From positions 70,130-134,129 of the forward strand of contig JAHEAL010000001.1 of NCBI GenBank assembly GCA_024642775.1: a stretch of 64,000 nt of DNA, in the 5' to 3' direction. Positions 20,355 to 30,050 of the stretch are shown in pieces. A program made the position numbers and the translations under genes. A model generated the notes under the pieces. That model did not search any database and was not told the origin of the DNA. It saw nothing but the letters and a program-made list of their open reading frames with translations. Source of the stretch: Nitrosomonadales bacterium. GTDB lineage: Bacteria > Pseudomonadota > Gammaproteobacteria > Burkholderiales > Methylophilaceae. Position 1 is the stretch's first letter. Each line of letters starts with the position of its first letter.

Positions 20355-21236
20355 TTAACTTTTTTTTTGACTCGCCAAGGAGCCTGAGATAATTATAAAA
20401 ACTATCCCTACAAGGGTTAATAGGTCTAATATTTCCTTAAAAAATACAACTCCCCAAAGAACTGAAAATATTACGGTTAGATAAGAATAAGATGCATTAT
20501 TCAATGTTTTACCCTCACGATAAGCTCTTGTGATAGCAACTTGAGCAACAGTAGCACTTACACCTAAACCCAGTAAATAAATTAAATTATGATCCATGGT
20601 TATCGGGTTGATATTTGTATTTAACATTAAAGCGAATGATCCAACTGACGATATAAGCGTAAAATAAAATACAGTTCGAACATCAGGCTCTTTAAGTTGA
20701 CCAAGCTTTGCCACGAGAATATATGCAATAGCAGCACCTAGACCAGAAAGCAATCCAACAGACCCTGCAATAAAGTTGTTATTTAGTACAGGCTTTAAAA
20801 TAAAAATTATTCCTATAAACCCCAGAGCTATTAAAGTTAATTTGGTGGATTGGAATTTTTGCTTAGTTAGTAAGGGCATAAAAAGACCTAAAAAAATAGG
20901 GGAGGTGTAGTTAAGTGACATAGCTGTTCCTAGTGGCAGCTTGGTGATTGCATAAAAAAATAAAGCTAAGCTAATAAATCCAATGACTGATCGAGCAAGA
21001 TGAAGCTGAAAATATTTCGTTTTGAAGCTAATATTCTTTAACCTAATTATTGGTATAAGGATTAGAAGGCTAATGAAAGATCGATAAAAAACTAATTCAT
21101 ATTCGTTGTATGATCCTGAGCAAAGTTTTACACACAAACCCATTATGCTAAAAAAGAATGTGGCAATAAGCATCCATTTAAAACTTGTATATTTTGTTTT
21201 TTTTAATAATGGAGAGTTATTTGGAGCGTTAATCAT
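20355..21236 (-). CDS. EamA/DMT-family transporter
   Basis: A 293-aa integral membrane protein with about ten predicted transmembrane helices in two repeats (residues about 18-145 and 155-288), the architecture of EamA drug/metabolite transporters of the RhaT/YdcZ type. Substrate cannot be told from sequence; relatives export amino acids or other metabolites. The GFIGIIFILKP segment at the end of the first EamA repeat is typical. It is monocistronic on the minus strand: its stop abuts the response-regulator stop and its start faces the 30-aa peptide gene. Confidence 0.85.
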   Translation of the reverse strand: MINAPNNSPLLKKTKYTSFKWMLIATFFFSIMGLCVKLCSGSYNEYELVFYRSFISLLILIPIIRLKNISFKTKYFQLHLARSVIGFISLALFFYAITKLPLGTAMSLNYTSPIFLGLFMPLLTKQKFQSTKLTLIALGFIGIIFILKPVLNNNFIAGSVGLLSGLGAAIAYILVAKLGQLKEPDVRTVFYFTLISSVGSFALMLNTNINPITMDHNLIYLLGLGVSATVAQVAITRAYREGKTLNNASYSYLTVIFSVLWGVVFFKEILDLLTLVGIVFIIISGSLASQKKS

Positions 21237-21237
21237 C

Positions 21238-21268
21238 TTGACAATGTTTATAAATGGTTTAGTCTAAT
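21238..21268 (+). promoter_or_regulatory. Candidate sigma70 promoter for the 30-aa peptide gene
   Basis: A perfect -35 TTGACA (21238-21243) and a -10-like TCTAAT (21263-21268, 5 of 6 matches) are separated by 19 bp, slightly longer than ideal. Initiation would fall near 21275, just before the strong ribosome-binding site GGAGG (21279-21283) of the small gene at 21290. This is the best promoter candidate in the window. Confidence 0.5.
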
Positions 21269-21289
21269 TAAAAAATTTGGAGGTTATTT

Positions 21290-21382
21290 ATGAAAAATCC
21301 GTTAGATTCAATTTTAGGTACTATTGTAGCAGGAGTTATTCTTACTGTTGTTTTTGTTTATTTGTTGAAAAACTTTATTTAA
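21290..21382 (+). CDS. 30-aa single-pass membrane peptide
   Basis: A short reading frame of 30 codons (ATG 21290, TAA 21380-21382) encoding MKNPLDSILGTIVAGVILTV followed by VFVYLLKNFI: a charged N terminus, then one hydrophobic helix, then a lysine. GGAGG lies 6 nt before the ATG, an ideal Shine-Dalgarno spacing and stronger than most in this window, and a TTGACA-type promoter lies just upstream. I do not recognise a family. The position just before a PuuD-like membrane protein on the same strand suggests it may be co-expressed with it, possibly as a small subunit or assembly factor; that is inference. Confidence 0.6.
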   Translation: MKNPLDSILGTIVAGVILTVVFVYLLKNFI

Positions 21383-21437
21383 TGCCTGGATTGAAGTCAT
21401 TCAGAATTAACTTTAAATAGATTCTTAGGAGATTTAT

Positions 21438-21935
21438 ATGGAATACGATTATTTTACGGCGATTATGCGATTTACTCATGTAGTGGTGGGTGTTGCATGG
21501 ATAGGCTTACTTTACTACTTTAATTTTGTTCAGGTTCCAGCATTAAAAAATGCTAATGCTGATGGAACGGCATCAGGAATCACAAAGCATGTAGCGCCTC
21601 TCGCTTTACTTTGGTTTAGATGGGCAGCCTTAGCAACTTGGATTGCAGGTGCAGCATTGCTTGGAGCTAATTTTGTTTCTGCATTTTCATTGGATACTGG
21701 ATATGAAGCAATTGGTTTAGGTTCATGGTTGGGAACAATTATGTTGTTTAATGTATGGGTTTTAATTTGGCCAAACCAGCAAAAAATTCTTGGTATGAAG
21801 CCTGCTTCTGATTCAGAAAAAACTGCCGCTAGAAGAATTGCTTTTTTAGCATCAAGAACTAACACGATGTTATCTATTCCTATGTTATTTTTAATGACGA
21901 ATGGACTATCACACAAAGGCTTAATTGGTTTATAA
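21438..21935 (+). CDS. PuuD-like (Urate_ox_N / DUF989) membrane protein, short form
   Basis: A 165-aa membrane protein with about four hydrophobic helices. The N-terminal MRFTHVVVGVAWIGLLYYF and the internal LLWFRWAALATWIAGAALL resemble the membrane domain of urate hydroxylase PuuD (PF06181), including conserved His and Trp residues that could bind heme. Full PuuD is about 400 aa with a C-terminal cytochrome c domain; that domain is absent here and there are no CxxCH motifs. No purine-catabolism genes are nearby, so urate oxidation is unlikely and the role is unknown. AGGAG lies about 7 nt before the ATG. It is followed by an intrinsic terminator. Confidence 0.6.
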   Translation: MEYDYFTAIMRFTHVVVGVAWIGLLYYFNFVQVPALKNANADGTASGITKHVAPLALLWFRWAALATWIAGAALLGANFVSAFSLDTGYEAIGLGSWLGTIMLFNVWVLIWPNQQKILGMKPASDSEKTAARRIAFLASRTNTMLSIPMLFLMTNGLSHKGLIGL

Positions 21936-21958
21936 TTAGTCTTTATAATTTAGAAAAT

Positions 21959-21982
21959 CGGCGGCATTAGTCGCCGTTTTTT
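21959..21982 (+). terminator. Intrinsic terminator (or attenuator) before argD
   Basis: A hairpin with a seven-pair GC-rich stem (CGGCGGC / GTCGCCG, one G-U pair) and an ATTA loop, directly followed by six T residues. It is the clearest terminator in the window. The argD start codon lies only 8 nt after the T run, so the element may also act on argD expression. Confidence 0.85.
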
Positions 21983-21990
21983 ATTTCGGT

Positions 21991-23181
21991 ATGAGCTCCA
22001 AAACTAACGCAGTACTTAACACCTATGGCAGACTTCCTATTTCTTTTGAAAAAGGGGAAGGTGTTTGGCTATTCGATAAAAATGGCCAAAAGTATCTTGA
22101 CGCTCTAGCGGGGGTTGCAGTAAATACTGTGGGGCATTCCCATACTTATTTTATTAATGGCTTAAAACAACAGCTTGATCAGTATATTCATTTGTCTAAC
22201 TATGTGAATATCCAAGAACAAGAAAAATTAGCTGAACGTTTAGTTAAGTATACCAATCTCGAGTCCGTATTCTTCTCAAATTCAGGTTGTGAAGCAAATG
22301 AAGCCGCAATAAAATTTGCCAGACTTTACGCTTCCAGTCGCAATATCGTCAACCCTGAGATTATTGTCATGGAAAACTCTTTCCATGGAAGGACTATGGC
22401 AACTTTGTCTGCTACTGGAAATAGAAAAGTTCAAGCTGGTTTTGAGCCCTTATTAAAAGGGTTTATTCGAGTTTCTTTTGACGATCTGGAATCAATAAAG
22501 AAAATATCTGAACAAAATAAAAATGTTGTGGCAATTCTAGTTGAGCCCATTCAAGGTGAAGGGGGGGTAAAATTACCCAAGAACCTGAATCATTATTTAT
22601 CAAGTTTAAGAAGTATTTGTGATGAAAACGATTGGTTGCTGATGTTTGATGAAGTGCAAACAGGCATAGGCAGGACAGGAAAATTGTATGCCCATCAATA
22701 TGCTGATGCATTACCTGACGTACTAACTTCTGCAAAAGGACTTGGTTCAGGTGTTCCAATTGGCGCAACTCTAGTAGGAAAAAAAATAACAAGCATTATT
22801 AAACCCGGTCAACACGGCTCTACCTTTGGAGGAAATCCATTAGCTTGCAAAGCAGGAAACCTTACGTTGGATGTAATTGAGAATGAGAATTTAATGTTGA
22901 ATGCCACTATTCAAGGAGCAAAAATTTCTCACCAATTAAGAGAAGCTTTAAAAGACTTTTCAGGTGTCAAAGATGTTAGGCAGCTGGGATTAATGATAGG
23001 TATCGAATTATATAAACCTTGTACTGAATTAATGACGATAGCTCTTAAATATAATTTGCTAATAAGTGTAACCGCATCAAGTGTTATAAGAATAGTGCCC
23101 CCGCTAATAATTAATGATGAAGAAGCTCAATTTTTAGTACAAAAGTTAAAAGAGTTGGTAACTGATTTTTTGGAAAGTTAA
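21991..23181 (+). CDS. argD: Acetylornithine aminotransferase
   Basis: A class-III PLP aminotransferase converting N-acetylglutamate semialdehyde to N-acetylornithine (and probably succinyl-diaminopimelate in lysine synthesis). The 396-aa length is normal. Visible: LNTYGRLPISFEKGEGVWLF near the N terminus, FSNSGCEANEAAIKFAR, FHGRTMATLSATG, LLMFDEVQTGIGRTG and the PLP lysine in SAKGLGSG. Relatives start MSxxxMxTYGR, which agrees with the ATG at 21991; there is no alternative Met nearby and no visible Shine-Dalgarno, because the start follows a terminator T run by 8 nt. argF follows after 9 bp. Confidence 0.95.
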   Translation: MSSKTNAVLNTYGRLPISFEKGEGVWLFDKNGQKYLDALAGVAVNTVGHSHTYFINGLKQQLDQYIHLSNYVNIQEQEKLAERLVKYTNLESVFFSNSGCEANEAAIKFARLYASSRNIVNPEIIVMENSFHGRTMATLSATGNRKVQAGFEPLLKGFIRVSFDDLESIKKISEQNKNVVAILVEPIQGEGGVKLPKNLNHYLSSLRSICDENDWLLMFDEVQTGIGRTGKLYAHQYADALPDVLTSAKGLGSGVPIGATLVGKKITSIIKPGQHGSTFGGNPLACKAGNLTLDVIENENLMLNATIQGAKISHQLREALKDFSGVKDVRQLGLMIGIELYKPCTELMTIALKYNLLISVTASSVIRIVPPLIINDEEAQFLVQKLKELVTDFLES

Positions 23182-23190
23182 GATAGGAAT

Positions 23191-24108
23191 ATGAGTATTA
23201 AACATTATTTACAATTTAATGATCTTACTAAAGATGAGATTTATTATTTATTTGATCGAGCTAAATGGATAAAAGATCAATTTAAAAGTTACAAAAAATA
23301 TTGGCCATTAGAAGACCGCACTCTAGTCATGATTTTTGAAAAAGCAAGCACGAGAACAAGATTATCTTTTGAATCCGGAATGCAGCAATTAGGCGGGTCA
23401 GCAATATACTTAAATACGAAAGATTCACAGCTTGGAAGAGGTGAGCCCGTTGAGGATGCGGCACAAGTAATTTCAAGAATGAGTGATGTGGTCATGATCA
23501 GGACTTATGATCAGGAAATTATTGAGAGGTTTGCTGAAAACTCCAGAGTTCCAGTTATTAATGGTCTAACGAACGAGTACCACCCTTGTCAAATTTTAGC
23601 TGATATTTTTACTTATATTGAACACCGCGGACCTATTGAGGGTAAAACCGTTGCGTGGATTGGCGATTCAAATAATGTCTGTAATACATGGCTTCAAGCT
23701 GCAGAATTGTTAAATTTCAACATGCATGTTTCTACTCCTAAAGGATATGAGGTAGAAATAGAGCGTGCCGGTTTGTATGATGACTCTCATTTTGAGGAAT
23801 TTGAGAATCCGATGGATGCAGCAAAAGGCGCGCATCTTGTTACAACAGATGTTTGGACTAGTATGGGTTATGAAGCTGAGCAAAAAGAAAGAATGATGGA
23901 TTTTGCAGACTGGCAAGTCGATAGCGACATGATGGATGTTGCAGATAAAAGTGCATTATTCATGCATTGTCTCCCTGCTCATAGAGGAGAAGAAGTTACA
24001 GCAGAGGTGATTGATGGTAAACATTCAGTTGTATGGGATGAGGCTGAGAATAGACTTCATGTCCAAAAAGCTTTATTAGAATATCTTTTGGTGGGAGAAG
24101 TAAAATAA
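23191..24108 (+). CDS. argF: Ornithine carbamoyltransferase
   Basis: Forms citrulline from ornithine and carbamoyl phosphate. The 305-aa length is normal. The carbamoyl-phosphate-binding STRTR ([12 protein letters not shown]), the HPCQ box ([11 protein letters not shown]), and the ornithine-binding [11 protein letters not shown] are all intact. TAGGAAT precedes the ATG. It overlaps argG by 1 nt (TAATG), so the two are coupled. Confidence 0.97.
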   Translation: MSIKHYLQFNDLTKDEIYYLFDRAKWIKDQFKSYKKYWPLEDRTLVMIFEKASTRTRLSFESGMQQLGGSAIYLNTKDSQLGRGEPVEDAAQVISRMSDVVMIRTYDQEIIERFAENSRVPVINGLTNEYHPCQILADIFTYIEHRGPIEGKTVAWIGDSNNVCNTWLQAAELLNFNMHVSTPKGYEVEIERAGLYDDSHFEEFENPMDAAKGAHLVTTDVWTSMGYEAEQKERMMDFADWQVDSDMMDVADKSALFMHCLPAHRGEEVTAEVIDGKHSVVWDEAENRLHVQKALLEYLLVGEVK

Positions 24109-25316
24109 TGAAATCAATTAAAAAAGTTGTTCTTGCTTACTCAGGAGGTTTAGATACTTCTGTAATTTTAAAATGGCTTCAAGAAAACTATGGCTGTGAA
24201 GTTGTAACCTTTACAGCTGATATTGGTCAGGGTGAAGAAATTGAACCAGCTAGAGAAAAAGCAAAAAGTGCAGGCCTAAAAGAAATATATATAGAAAATT
24301 TAGAAGAAGAATTCGCTAGAGATTATATTTTCCCGATGTTCAGAGCTAATGCTATTTATGAAGGTGAATATCTTTTAGGCACATCAATTGCGAGACCTCT
24401 AATCGCTAAACGCCTAATTGAGATTGCTAAAGAAACAGGTGCGGATGCCATTGCTCATGGAGCAACAGGAAAAGGAAATGATCAAGTTCGTTTTGAGTTA
24501 AATGCTTATGCGTTAAATCCTGATATTAAAGTTATAGCCCCATGGAGAGAGTGGGATTTATTGAGTAGAGAAAAATTATTAAATTTTGCAGAAAAACATA
24601 ATATTCCAGTTGAGATGAAGCATAAAAAAGGAGGCAGTCCTTACAGTATGGATGCTAACCTGCTGCATATCTCATACGAAGGAAGACATCTTGAAAACCC
24701 AGACAACAGTCCAGAAGACGACATGTGGAGATGGACTAAGTCCCCACAAGAGGCTCCAGATAAAGTGGAAGAGTTGGCAATATCATTCGAGAACGGTGAT
24801 CCTGTTGCAATTAACGGAAAAGTAAAAAAACCGCATGAAATTTTTCATGAATTAAATGCAATTGGCTCAAGAAATGGAATTGGAAGACTCGATCTGGTTG
24901 AAAATCGCTTTGTCGGTATGAAGTCCAGAGGTTGTTACGAAACACCGGGGGGAACAATTTTATTGAAGGCGCATAGAGCAATAGAGTCGATTACCCTTGA
25001 TAGAGAAGTGGCACATCTTAAAGATGAGTTAATGCCGAAATATGCTAAATTAATTTATAACGGTTTTTGGTTTGCCCCAGAAAGGGAAGCGCTTCAGACA
25101 TTGATCGATCATACTCAAAAATATGTGAATGGTGATGTAAGATTATCCTGCTACAAAGGGTCGATTCAAGTTTTAGGAAGATCAAGTTCAAATTCATTGT
25201 TTGATGAGACTATCTCAACGTTTGAAGATGATGCGGGCTCATATAACCAAAAAGATGCTGAAGGTTTTATTAAATTAAATGCCTTGAGGTTGAAAATTTT
25301 AGGAAAAAATAAATAA
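24108..25316 (+). CDS. argG: Argininosuccinate synthase
   Basis: Condenses citrulline and aspartate with ATP. The 402-aa length is normal for the short (type 1) form. The PP-loop [12 protein letters not shown] is at residues 12-23, and [12 protein letters not shown] and [11 protein letters not shown] are conserved substrate-binding segments. argH is not in the window; the arg cluster here is argD-argF-argG followed by yajQ after 12 bp. Confidence 0.97.
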   Translation: MKSIKKVVLAYSGGLDTSVILKWLQENYGCEVVTFTADIGQGEEIEPAREKAKSAGLKEIYIENLEEEFARDYIFPMFRANAIYEGEYLLGTSIARPLIAKRLIEIAKETGADAIAHGATGKGNDQVRFELNAYALNPDIKVIAPWREWDLLSREKLLNFAEKHNIPVEMKHKKGGSPYSMDANLLHISYEGRHLENPDNSPEDDMWRWTKSPQEAPDKVEELAISFENGDPVAINGKVKKPHEIFHELNAIGSRNGIGRLDLVENRFVGMKSRGCYETPGGTILLKAHRAIESITLDREVAHLKDELMPKYAKLIYNGFWFAPEREALQTLIDHTQKYVNGDVRLSCYKGSIQVLGRSSSNSLFDETISTFEDDAGSYNQKDAEGFIKLNALRLKILGKNK

Positions 25317-25328
25317 GGAACTTTAATT

Positions 25329-25823
25329 ATGCCAAGTTTTGATGTCAGCTCTTCAGCAGATAAAGTAAATCTAGCTAACGCAATAGACGTTGTTAAAAGA
25401 CAAATTCAAAATCGTTATGATTTTAAAAATACAAGTGCGGACATTGAGTTTCAAGAAAAAGATATGTTCATTATTTTATTTGGTGATAATGACTTCCAAA
25501 TTAATCAAATTAAAGACATATTGTTTCCTGCTTTGGAAAAAAAAGAGCCGGATTCTACTAAACGCCTTGATGAAAAAGGGCTGGAGTCAGTCTCAGGAAA
25601 TAACGTCAAACTGCAAATAAATGTTAAAAATGGAGTTGATACTGAGCTAGCAAAGAGAATCGTAAAGTTTTTAAAAGACAGTAAATTAAAAGTCCAAGGC
25701 TCAATCCAAGGAGATACGGTTAGAGTATCTGGACCAAAAAGGGATGTTCTACAAGAATCAATTGCCTTAATTAAGAGTCAAGTTAACGATTATCCTTTAA
25801 ATTTCGAAAATTTTAGGGATTAA
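25329..25823 (+). CDS. yajQ: YajQ family nucleotide-binding protein
   Basis: A 164-aa member of the UPF0234/YajQ family, starting MPSFDVSSSADKVNLANAID, with two ferredoxin-like domains. Xanthomonas and other homologues bind cyclic di-GMP and affect gene expression; whether this one does cannot be told from sequence. It lies inside the biosynthetic run, 12 bp after argG and 3 bp before leuC, with AAGGAAC as ribosome-binding site. Confidence 0.93.
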   Translation: MPSFDVSSSADKVNLANAIDVVKRQIQNRYDFKNTSADIEFQEKDMFIILFGDNDFQINQIKDILFPALEKKEPDSTKRLDEKGLESVSGNNVKLQINVKNGVDTELAKRIVKFLKDSKLKVQGSIQGDTVRVSGPKRDVLQESIALIKSQVNDYPLNFENFRD

Positions 25824-25826
25824 TGC

Positions 25827-27230
25827 ATGGCAAAAACATTATTTGAAAAAGTTTTTGATCAACATGTAGTCTCTCAAAAAAATGATACTTTTCTTGTTTA
25901 TATTGATAGGCATCTAATACATGAAGTAACTAGTCCACAAGCTTTTGAGGGTCTTAAGTTATCCAAAAGAAAACTTTGGAGAAAAGAATCTATTGTTGCC
26001 GTTCCAGACCATAATGTTCCAACCACAAAAAGAGAAGAGGGTATAGTTGATCCAGTTTCAAGAACCCAGGTAGAGACGTTAGACAAGAACTGTAAAGAAC
26101 ACTCTTTGCTTCAGTTTGATATGAGAGATCAAAGACAAGGGATTGTTCATGTTATTGGTCCTGAGCAAGGGCTAACACTTCCTGGTATGACAATTGTATG
26201 TGGTGATTCTCATACGAGTACACACGGTGCTTTTGGTTCGCTTGCAATGGGGATTGGGACATCTGAAGTTGAACATGTGATGGCAACGCAATGTTTAATT
26301 TTAAAAAAATTCAAAACATTAAAAGTTGATGTTTCTGGAAAATGTCATCCTTTAGTAACAGCGAAAGATATTGCTCTTTATATTATTGGACAAATCGGTA
26401 CTGCCGGGGGAACAGGCTATGCAATTGAATTTACTGGCGAGGCTATTAGAAATTTGACAATGGAAGGCCGAATGACTTTATGTAATATGGCTATTGAGGC
26501 CGGTGCTAGATCTGGTATGGTTGCGGTTGACCAAACAACAATTGATTATTTAAAAGATAAGCCTTTTGCTCCACAAGAAAGTTTATGGGAGCTGGCAGTT
26601 GAAAAATGGAAAACATTGCATTCAGATAATGATGCAGTATTTGATAAAGAGATAAATTTAATTGCTGAGAATATCGAGCCTCAAGTTACCTGGGGAACTT
26701 CGCCTGAGATGGTTGCTGGTATTAGCCAATCCATTCCTGATTCAGAATCAATAAGTGATAACAGAAAAGGTGATTTCATAAGAGCCCTAAAGTATATGGA
26801 CTTGAATGAAAAGACAGCTATTGTTGACATTAAGCTTGATAAGATTTTTATAGGCTCATGCACTAACTCAAGAATAGAAGATCTAAGAGATGCAGCAAAA
26901 GTACTAAAAGGAAAAAAAATACATGACTCCATCAAACTTGCTATTGCTGTTCCAGGTTCTGGAATTGTAAAAAAACAGGCAGAGTTTGAAGGTTTGGATA
27001 AAATTTTTATTGATGCTGGCTTCGAATGGCGTGATCCAGGTTGTTCAATGTGTTTGGCAATGAATGCTGACAGACTTGAGGATGGGGAAAGATGCGCCTC
27101 AACATCAAATAGAAACTTTGAGGGTAGACAAGGCAAGGGGGGAAGAACGCACCTAGTAAGCCCTGCTATGGCCGCAGCTGCATCGATCTATGGTAAATTT
27201 ATTGACATAAGGAATGAAATTAATGGATAA
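25827..27230 (+). CDS. leuC: 3-isopropylmalate dehydratase large subunit
   Basis: With LeuD, isomerises 2-isopropylmalate to 3-isopropylmalate in leucine synthesis. The 467-aa length is normal. The three [4Fe-4S] cysteine ligands are seen in FIGSCTNSR and [26 protein letters not shown] and [12 protein letters not shown] are family blocks. It starts 3 bp after yajQ and overlaps leuD by 8 nt. Confidence 0.97.
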   Translation: MAKTLFEKVFDQHVVSQKNDTFLVYIDRHLIHEVTSPQAFEGLKLSKRKLWRKESIVAVPDHNVPTTKREEGIVDPVSRTQVETLDKNCKEHSLLQFDMRDQRQGIVHVIGPEQGLTLPGMTIVCGDSHTSTHGAFGSLAMGIGTSEVEHVMATQCLILKKFKTLKVDVSGKCHPLVTAKDIALYIIGQIGTAGGTGYAIEFTGEAIRNLTMEGRMTLCNMAIEAGARSGMVAVDQTTIDYLKDKPFAPQESLWELAVEKWKTLHSDNDAVFDKEINLIAENIEPQVTWGTSPEMVAGISQSIPDSESISDNRKGDFIRALKYMDLNEKTAIVDIKLDKIFIGSCTNSRIEDLRDAAKVLKGKKIHDSIKLAIAVPGSGIVKKQAEFEGLDKIFIDAGFEWRDPGCSMCLAMNADRLEDGERCASTSNRNFEGRQGKGGRTHLVSPAMAAAASIYGKFIDIRNEING

Positions 27231-27870
27231 ATTTAACACTATAATCAGCAACGCAATTCCACTTGATAGATCAAATGTTGATACAGATGCAATAATCCCT
27301 AAGCAATTTTTAAAGTCGATTAAAAGATCAGGTTTTGGTCCGAATCTATTTGATGAATGGCGCTATCTTGATCATGGTGAGCCCGGGATGGATAATTCAA
27401 AAAGAAAAATTAATCCTGATTTTGTTTTAAATAAAATTGAATATACAGATTCTCAAATACTGTTAACAAGAGAGAACTTTGGCTGTGGCTCAAGCCGTGA
27501 ACATGCGCCTTGGGCATTGTTGGACCATGGAATTAAGGTTATTTTGGCAGAGAGTTTTGCTGATATTTTTTATAACAATTGTTTTAAAAATGGAATTCTT
27601 CCAATTTTTCTTAAAAAAAACGAAATCAATAAATTATTTAATTCAATAACAGATACACCAGATTTACAATTACAAATAAATCTTTCGGAACAAAAAATAT
27701 ATCTTGGTGATGATTCATTTACTGATTTTGAAATCGACCCATTTAAAAAACATTGTCTTTTAAATGGGTTAGATGAAATTGGTTTAACCCTGGAACAGTC
27801 ACACGAAATTAAAAATTTTGAAATAAGTTATTTCAAAAAAAACCCATGGCTAGTCAAGCAGAAAGTTTAA
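27223..27870 (+). CDS. leuD: 3-isopropylmalate dehydratase small subunit
   Basis: Swivel-domain partner of LeuC. I choose ATG 27223 ([20 protein letters not shown]) over the in-frame ATG 27214: family members start MDKF, and AAGGA lies 9 nt before 27223 but touches 27214. The length is then 215 aa. Conserved: [22 protein letters not shown] and [19 protein letters not shown]. The ATG overlaps the leuC stop in ATGGATAA. Confidence 0.95.
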   Translation: MDKFNTIISNAIPLDRSNVDTDAIIPKQFLKSIKRSGFGPNLFDEWRYLDHGEPGMDNSKRKINPDFVLNKIEYTDSQILLTRENFGCGSSREHAPWALLDHGIKVILAESFADIFYNNCFKNGILPIFLKKNEINKLFNSITDTPDLQLQINLSEQKIYLGDDSFTDFEIDPFKKHCLLNGLDEIGLTLEQSHEIKNFEISYFKKNPWLVKQKV

Positions 27871-27877
27871 GTTTTAT

Positions 27878-28942
27878 ATGAATATTTTAGTTTTACCAGG
27901 TGATGGCATAGGTCCAGAAATTGTTGATCAAGCTGTTGAAATCATTAAGATTTTGTCTCCTGATTTTAAATTGAATTATGGTTTAATTGGTGGAGCTGCC
28001 TATGATGCCCACAGCGACCCTTTCCCAAGCGATACTCTTGATAAAGCGCTAAGTGCCGACTCAGTTCTTCTGGGAGCAGTCGGTGATTGGAAATATGACA
28101 AATTACCTAGGGATAAGAGACCTGAAAGAGGGTTGTTAAGAATCCGCACAGCATTAAATCTTTTTGCAAATTTACGTCCAGCAATTCTTTATCCTCAACT
28201 TGCTGAAGCTTCAACATTAAAGCCAGAAATCGTTTCTGGACTTGATATTTTAATTGTTCGTGAGTTAACGGGAGATATATATTTCGGACAACCTAGGGGT
28301 ATTGAAAAAAATAATCATGGTGAGAGGGAAGGCATCAACACTATGAGATATTCAGAATCTGAAATCAGAAGAATTGGGCATGTTGCTTTTAAAATGGCTC
28401 AGTTAAGAGGAAAAAAGCTTTGCTCAGTTGATAAAGCGAATGTTTTAGAAGCAACTGAACTTTGGAGGGAGGTGATGACTGACCTTTCTTCTCACTATCC
28501 TGATGTTGATTTATCTCATATGTATGTTGATAATGCAGCCATGCAGTTAATTCGTGAACCTAAACAGTTTGATGTGATGGTTACGGGAAATATTTTTGGG
28601 GATATCTTATCAGATGAGGCGTCAATGTTGACTGGTTCAATCGGAATGTTGCCTTCAGCATCTCTCGATGAAAATCAAAAAGGATTGTATGAGCCAAGTC
28701 ATGGATCTGCTCCAGATATTGCGGGTAAAGATATTGCTAATCCAATTGCTACTATTCTCTCAGTAGCTATGATGTACAAGTACACATTTAATGAAATAAA
28801 TAAGGCAGAAAAAATTGAAAAAGCTGTAGGTAAGGTTTTAAATGACGGTTATCGCACGCTTGATATTATGAGCAAGGGTTGCAAACAAATTGGATGTAAA
28901 CAGATGGGTGAATTAATTCTTAGGAATATTATTAATGAGTAA
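27878..28942 (+). CDS. leuB: 3-isopropylmalate dehydrogenase
   Basis: NAD-dependent oxidative decarboxylation of 3-isopropylmalate. The 354-aa length is normal. Conserved: [11 protein letters not shown] at the N terminus, [39 protein letters not shown] (Mg-binding Asp residues) and [20 protein letters not shown] (NAD binding). It overlaps asd by 8 nt. leuA is not in the window. Confidence 0.97.
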   Translation: MNILVLPGDGIGPEIVDQAVEIIKILSPDFKLNYGLIGGAAYDAHSDPFPSDTLDKALSADSVLLGAVGDWKYDKLPRDKRPERGLLRIRTALNLFANLRPAILYPQLAEASTLKPEIVSGLDILIVRELTGDIYFGQPRGIEKNNHGEREGINTMRYSESEIRRIGHVAFKMAQLRGKKLCSVDKANVLEATELWREVMTDLSSHYPDVDLSHMYVDNAAMQLIREPKQFDVMVTGNIFGDILSDEASMLTGSIGMLPSASLDENQKGLYEPSHGSAPDIAGKDIANPIATILSVAMMYKYTFNEINKAEKIEKAVGKVLNDGYRTLDIMSKGCKQIGCKQMGELILRNIINE

Positions 28943-30050
28943 ATTTAAAGTTGGCTTTGTCGGATGGAGAGGGATGGTTGGCTCTGTTCTTATTTCAAGA
29001 ATGGTTCAAGAAAACGATTTTAAAAACATATCCTCATTTTTCTATACGACATCCCAGGTGGGAGAAAAATGCCCTTTTAGTTTTTCAGACTGCGATAAGC
29101 TCCTGGATGGATATAATTTGGATGAACTAAAGAAGATGGATATTATCCTGACTTGCCAAGGCTCTGACTATACAAAGAAAGTTTATCTGGATCTCAGAGA
29201 TTCAGGTTGGAATGGTCATTGGATTGATGCTGCTTCACATCTCCGAATGGAAAATGATGCAATCATTATTCTTGATCCAGTTAACAGGGACTTAATCGAT
29301 TCTTCATTCAAGCAGGGTATAAAAACATGGGTTGGCGGAAACTGTACTGTTTCTTTAATGCTGTTGGCCATTCACGGACTAGTCAAAGAAAATTTAGTTG
29401 AGTGGGTGTCGTCTATGACCTATCAAGCTGCCAGCGGAGCTGGTGCTAACAATATGAGAGAGCTGTTAGGACAAATGGGATATCTTTACAACTCTGTATC
29501 AGATTTGTTGCATGATAAAAATAGCCCAATTTTAGATATTGATGAAAAAGTATCAGAGTCATTTGAAGGTAAAGATTTTCCAAAATCATATTTTGGAGAA
29601 GCTCTTGCAGGAAGCGTCATTCCTTGGATAGACTCTGACTTAGGAAATGGTCAAAGTAAAGAGGAGTGGAAAGGTCCAAATGAGACACTTAAAATCCTGA
29701 ACACTAATTACGAACCGTTTAAAGTTGATGGGCTGTGTGTTCGAATTGGTACTATGCGTTGTCATAGTCAAGCAATTACCATCAAACTAAAAAAAGATTT
29801 ATCAGAAGAAAATGTCCTACAAAAAATTTCTAATGGTAACGATTGGGTTAAATTAGTACCAAATGATAGGGAAAATTCTATTCATAATTTATCACCTACA
29901 AAAGCCTCTGGAAAGTTAGATATTTTGGTAGGTCGTGTAAGGAAGTTAAATCTAGATAATAATATGTTCTCTTTATTTACGGTTGGCGATCAATTATTAT
30001 GGGGCGCTGCTGAGCCATTGAGAAGAATCTTGAGTATAATAACGAAATGA
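28935..30050 (+). CDS. asd: Aspartate-semialdehyde dehydrogenase
   Basis: Reduces aspartyl phosphate to the semialdehyde, the branch point to lysine, threonine, methionine and diaminopimelate. The 371-aa protein is of the proteobacterial long form: [15 protein letters not shown] for NADP, catalytic Cys137 in [18 protein letters not shown], and the acid/base His in [13 protein letters not shown]. The leuB-asd-fimV-truA order is common in betaproteobacteria. It overlaps the following gene by 4 nt. Confidence 0.96.
   Translation: MSKFKVGFVGWRGMVGSVLISRMVQENDFKNISSFFYTTSQVGEKCPFSFSDCDKLLDGYNLDELKKMDIILTCQGSDYTKKVYLDLRDSGWNGHWIDAASHLRMENDAIIILDPVNRDLIDSSFKQGIKTWVGGNCTVSLMLLAIHGLVKENLVEWVSSMTYQAASGAGANNMRELLGQMGYLYNSVSDLLHDKNSPILDIDEKVSESFEGKDFPKSYFGEALAGSVIPWIDSDLGNGQSKEEWKGPNETLKILNTNYEPFKVDGLCVRIGTMRCHSQAITIKLKKDLSEENVLQKISNGNDWVKLVPNDRENSIHNLSPTKASGKLDILVGRVRKLNLDNNMFSLFTVGDQLLWGAAEPLRRILSIITK

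Noticed and set aside
20351-20358. TTAATTAA palindrome at the junction of the response regulator and EamA gene
   Set aside because: It is formed by the two abutting convergent stop codons; no regulatory meaning is needed.
26681-27136. 151-codon minus-strand frame opposite leuC
   Set aside because: Antisense to a strongly conserved gene, with low-complexity serine-rich translation typical of a shadow frame.
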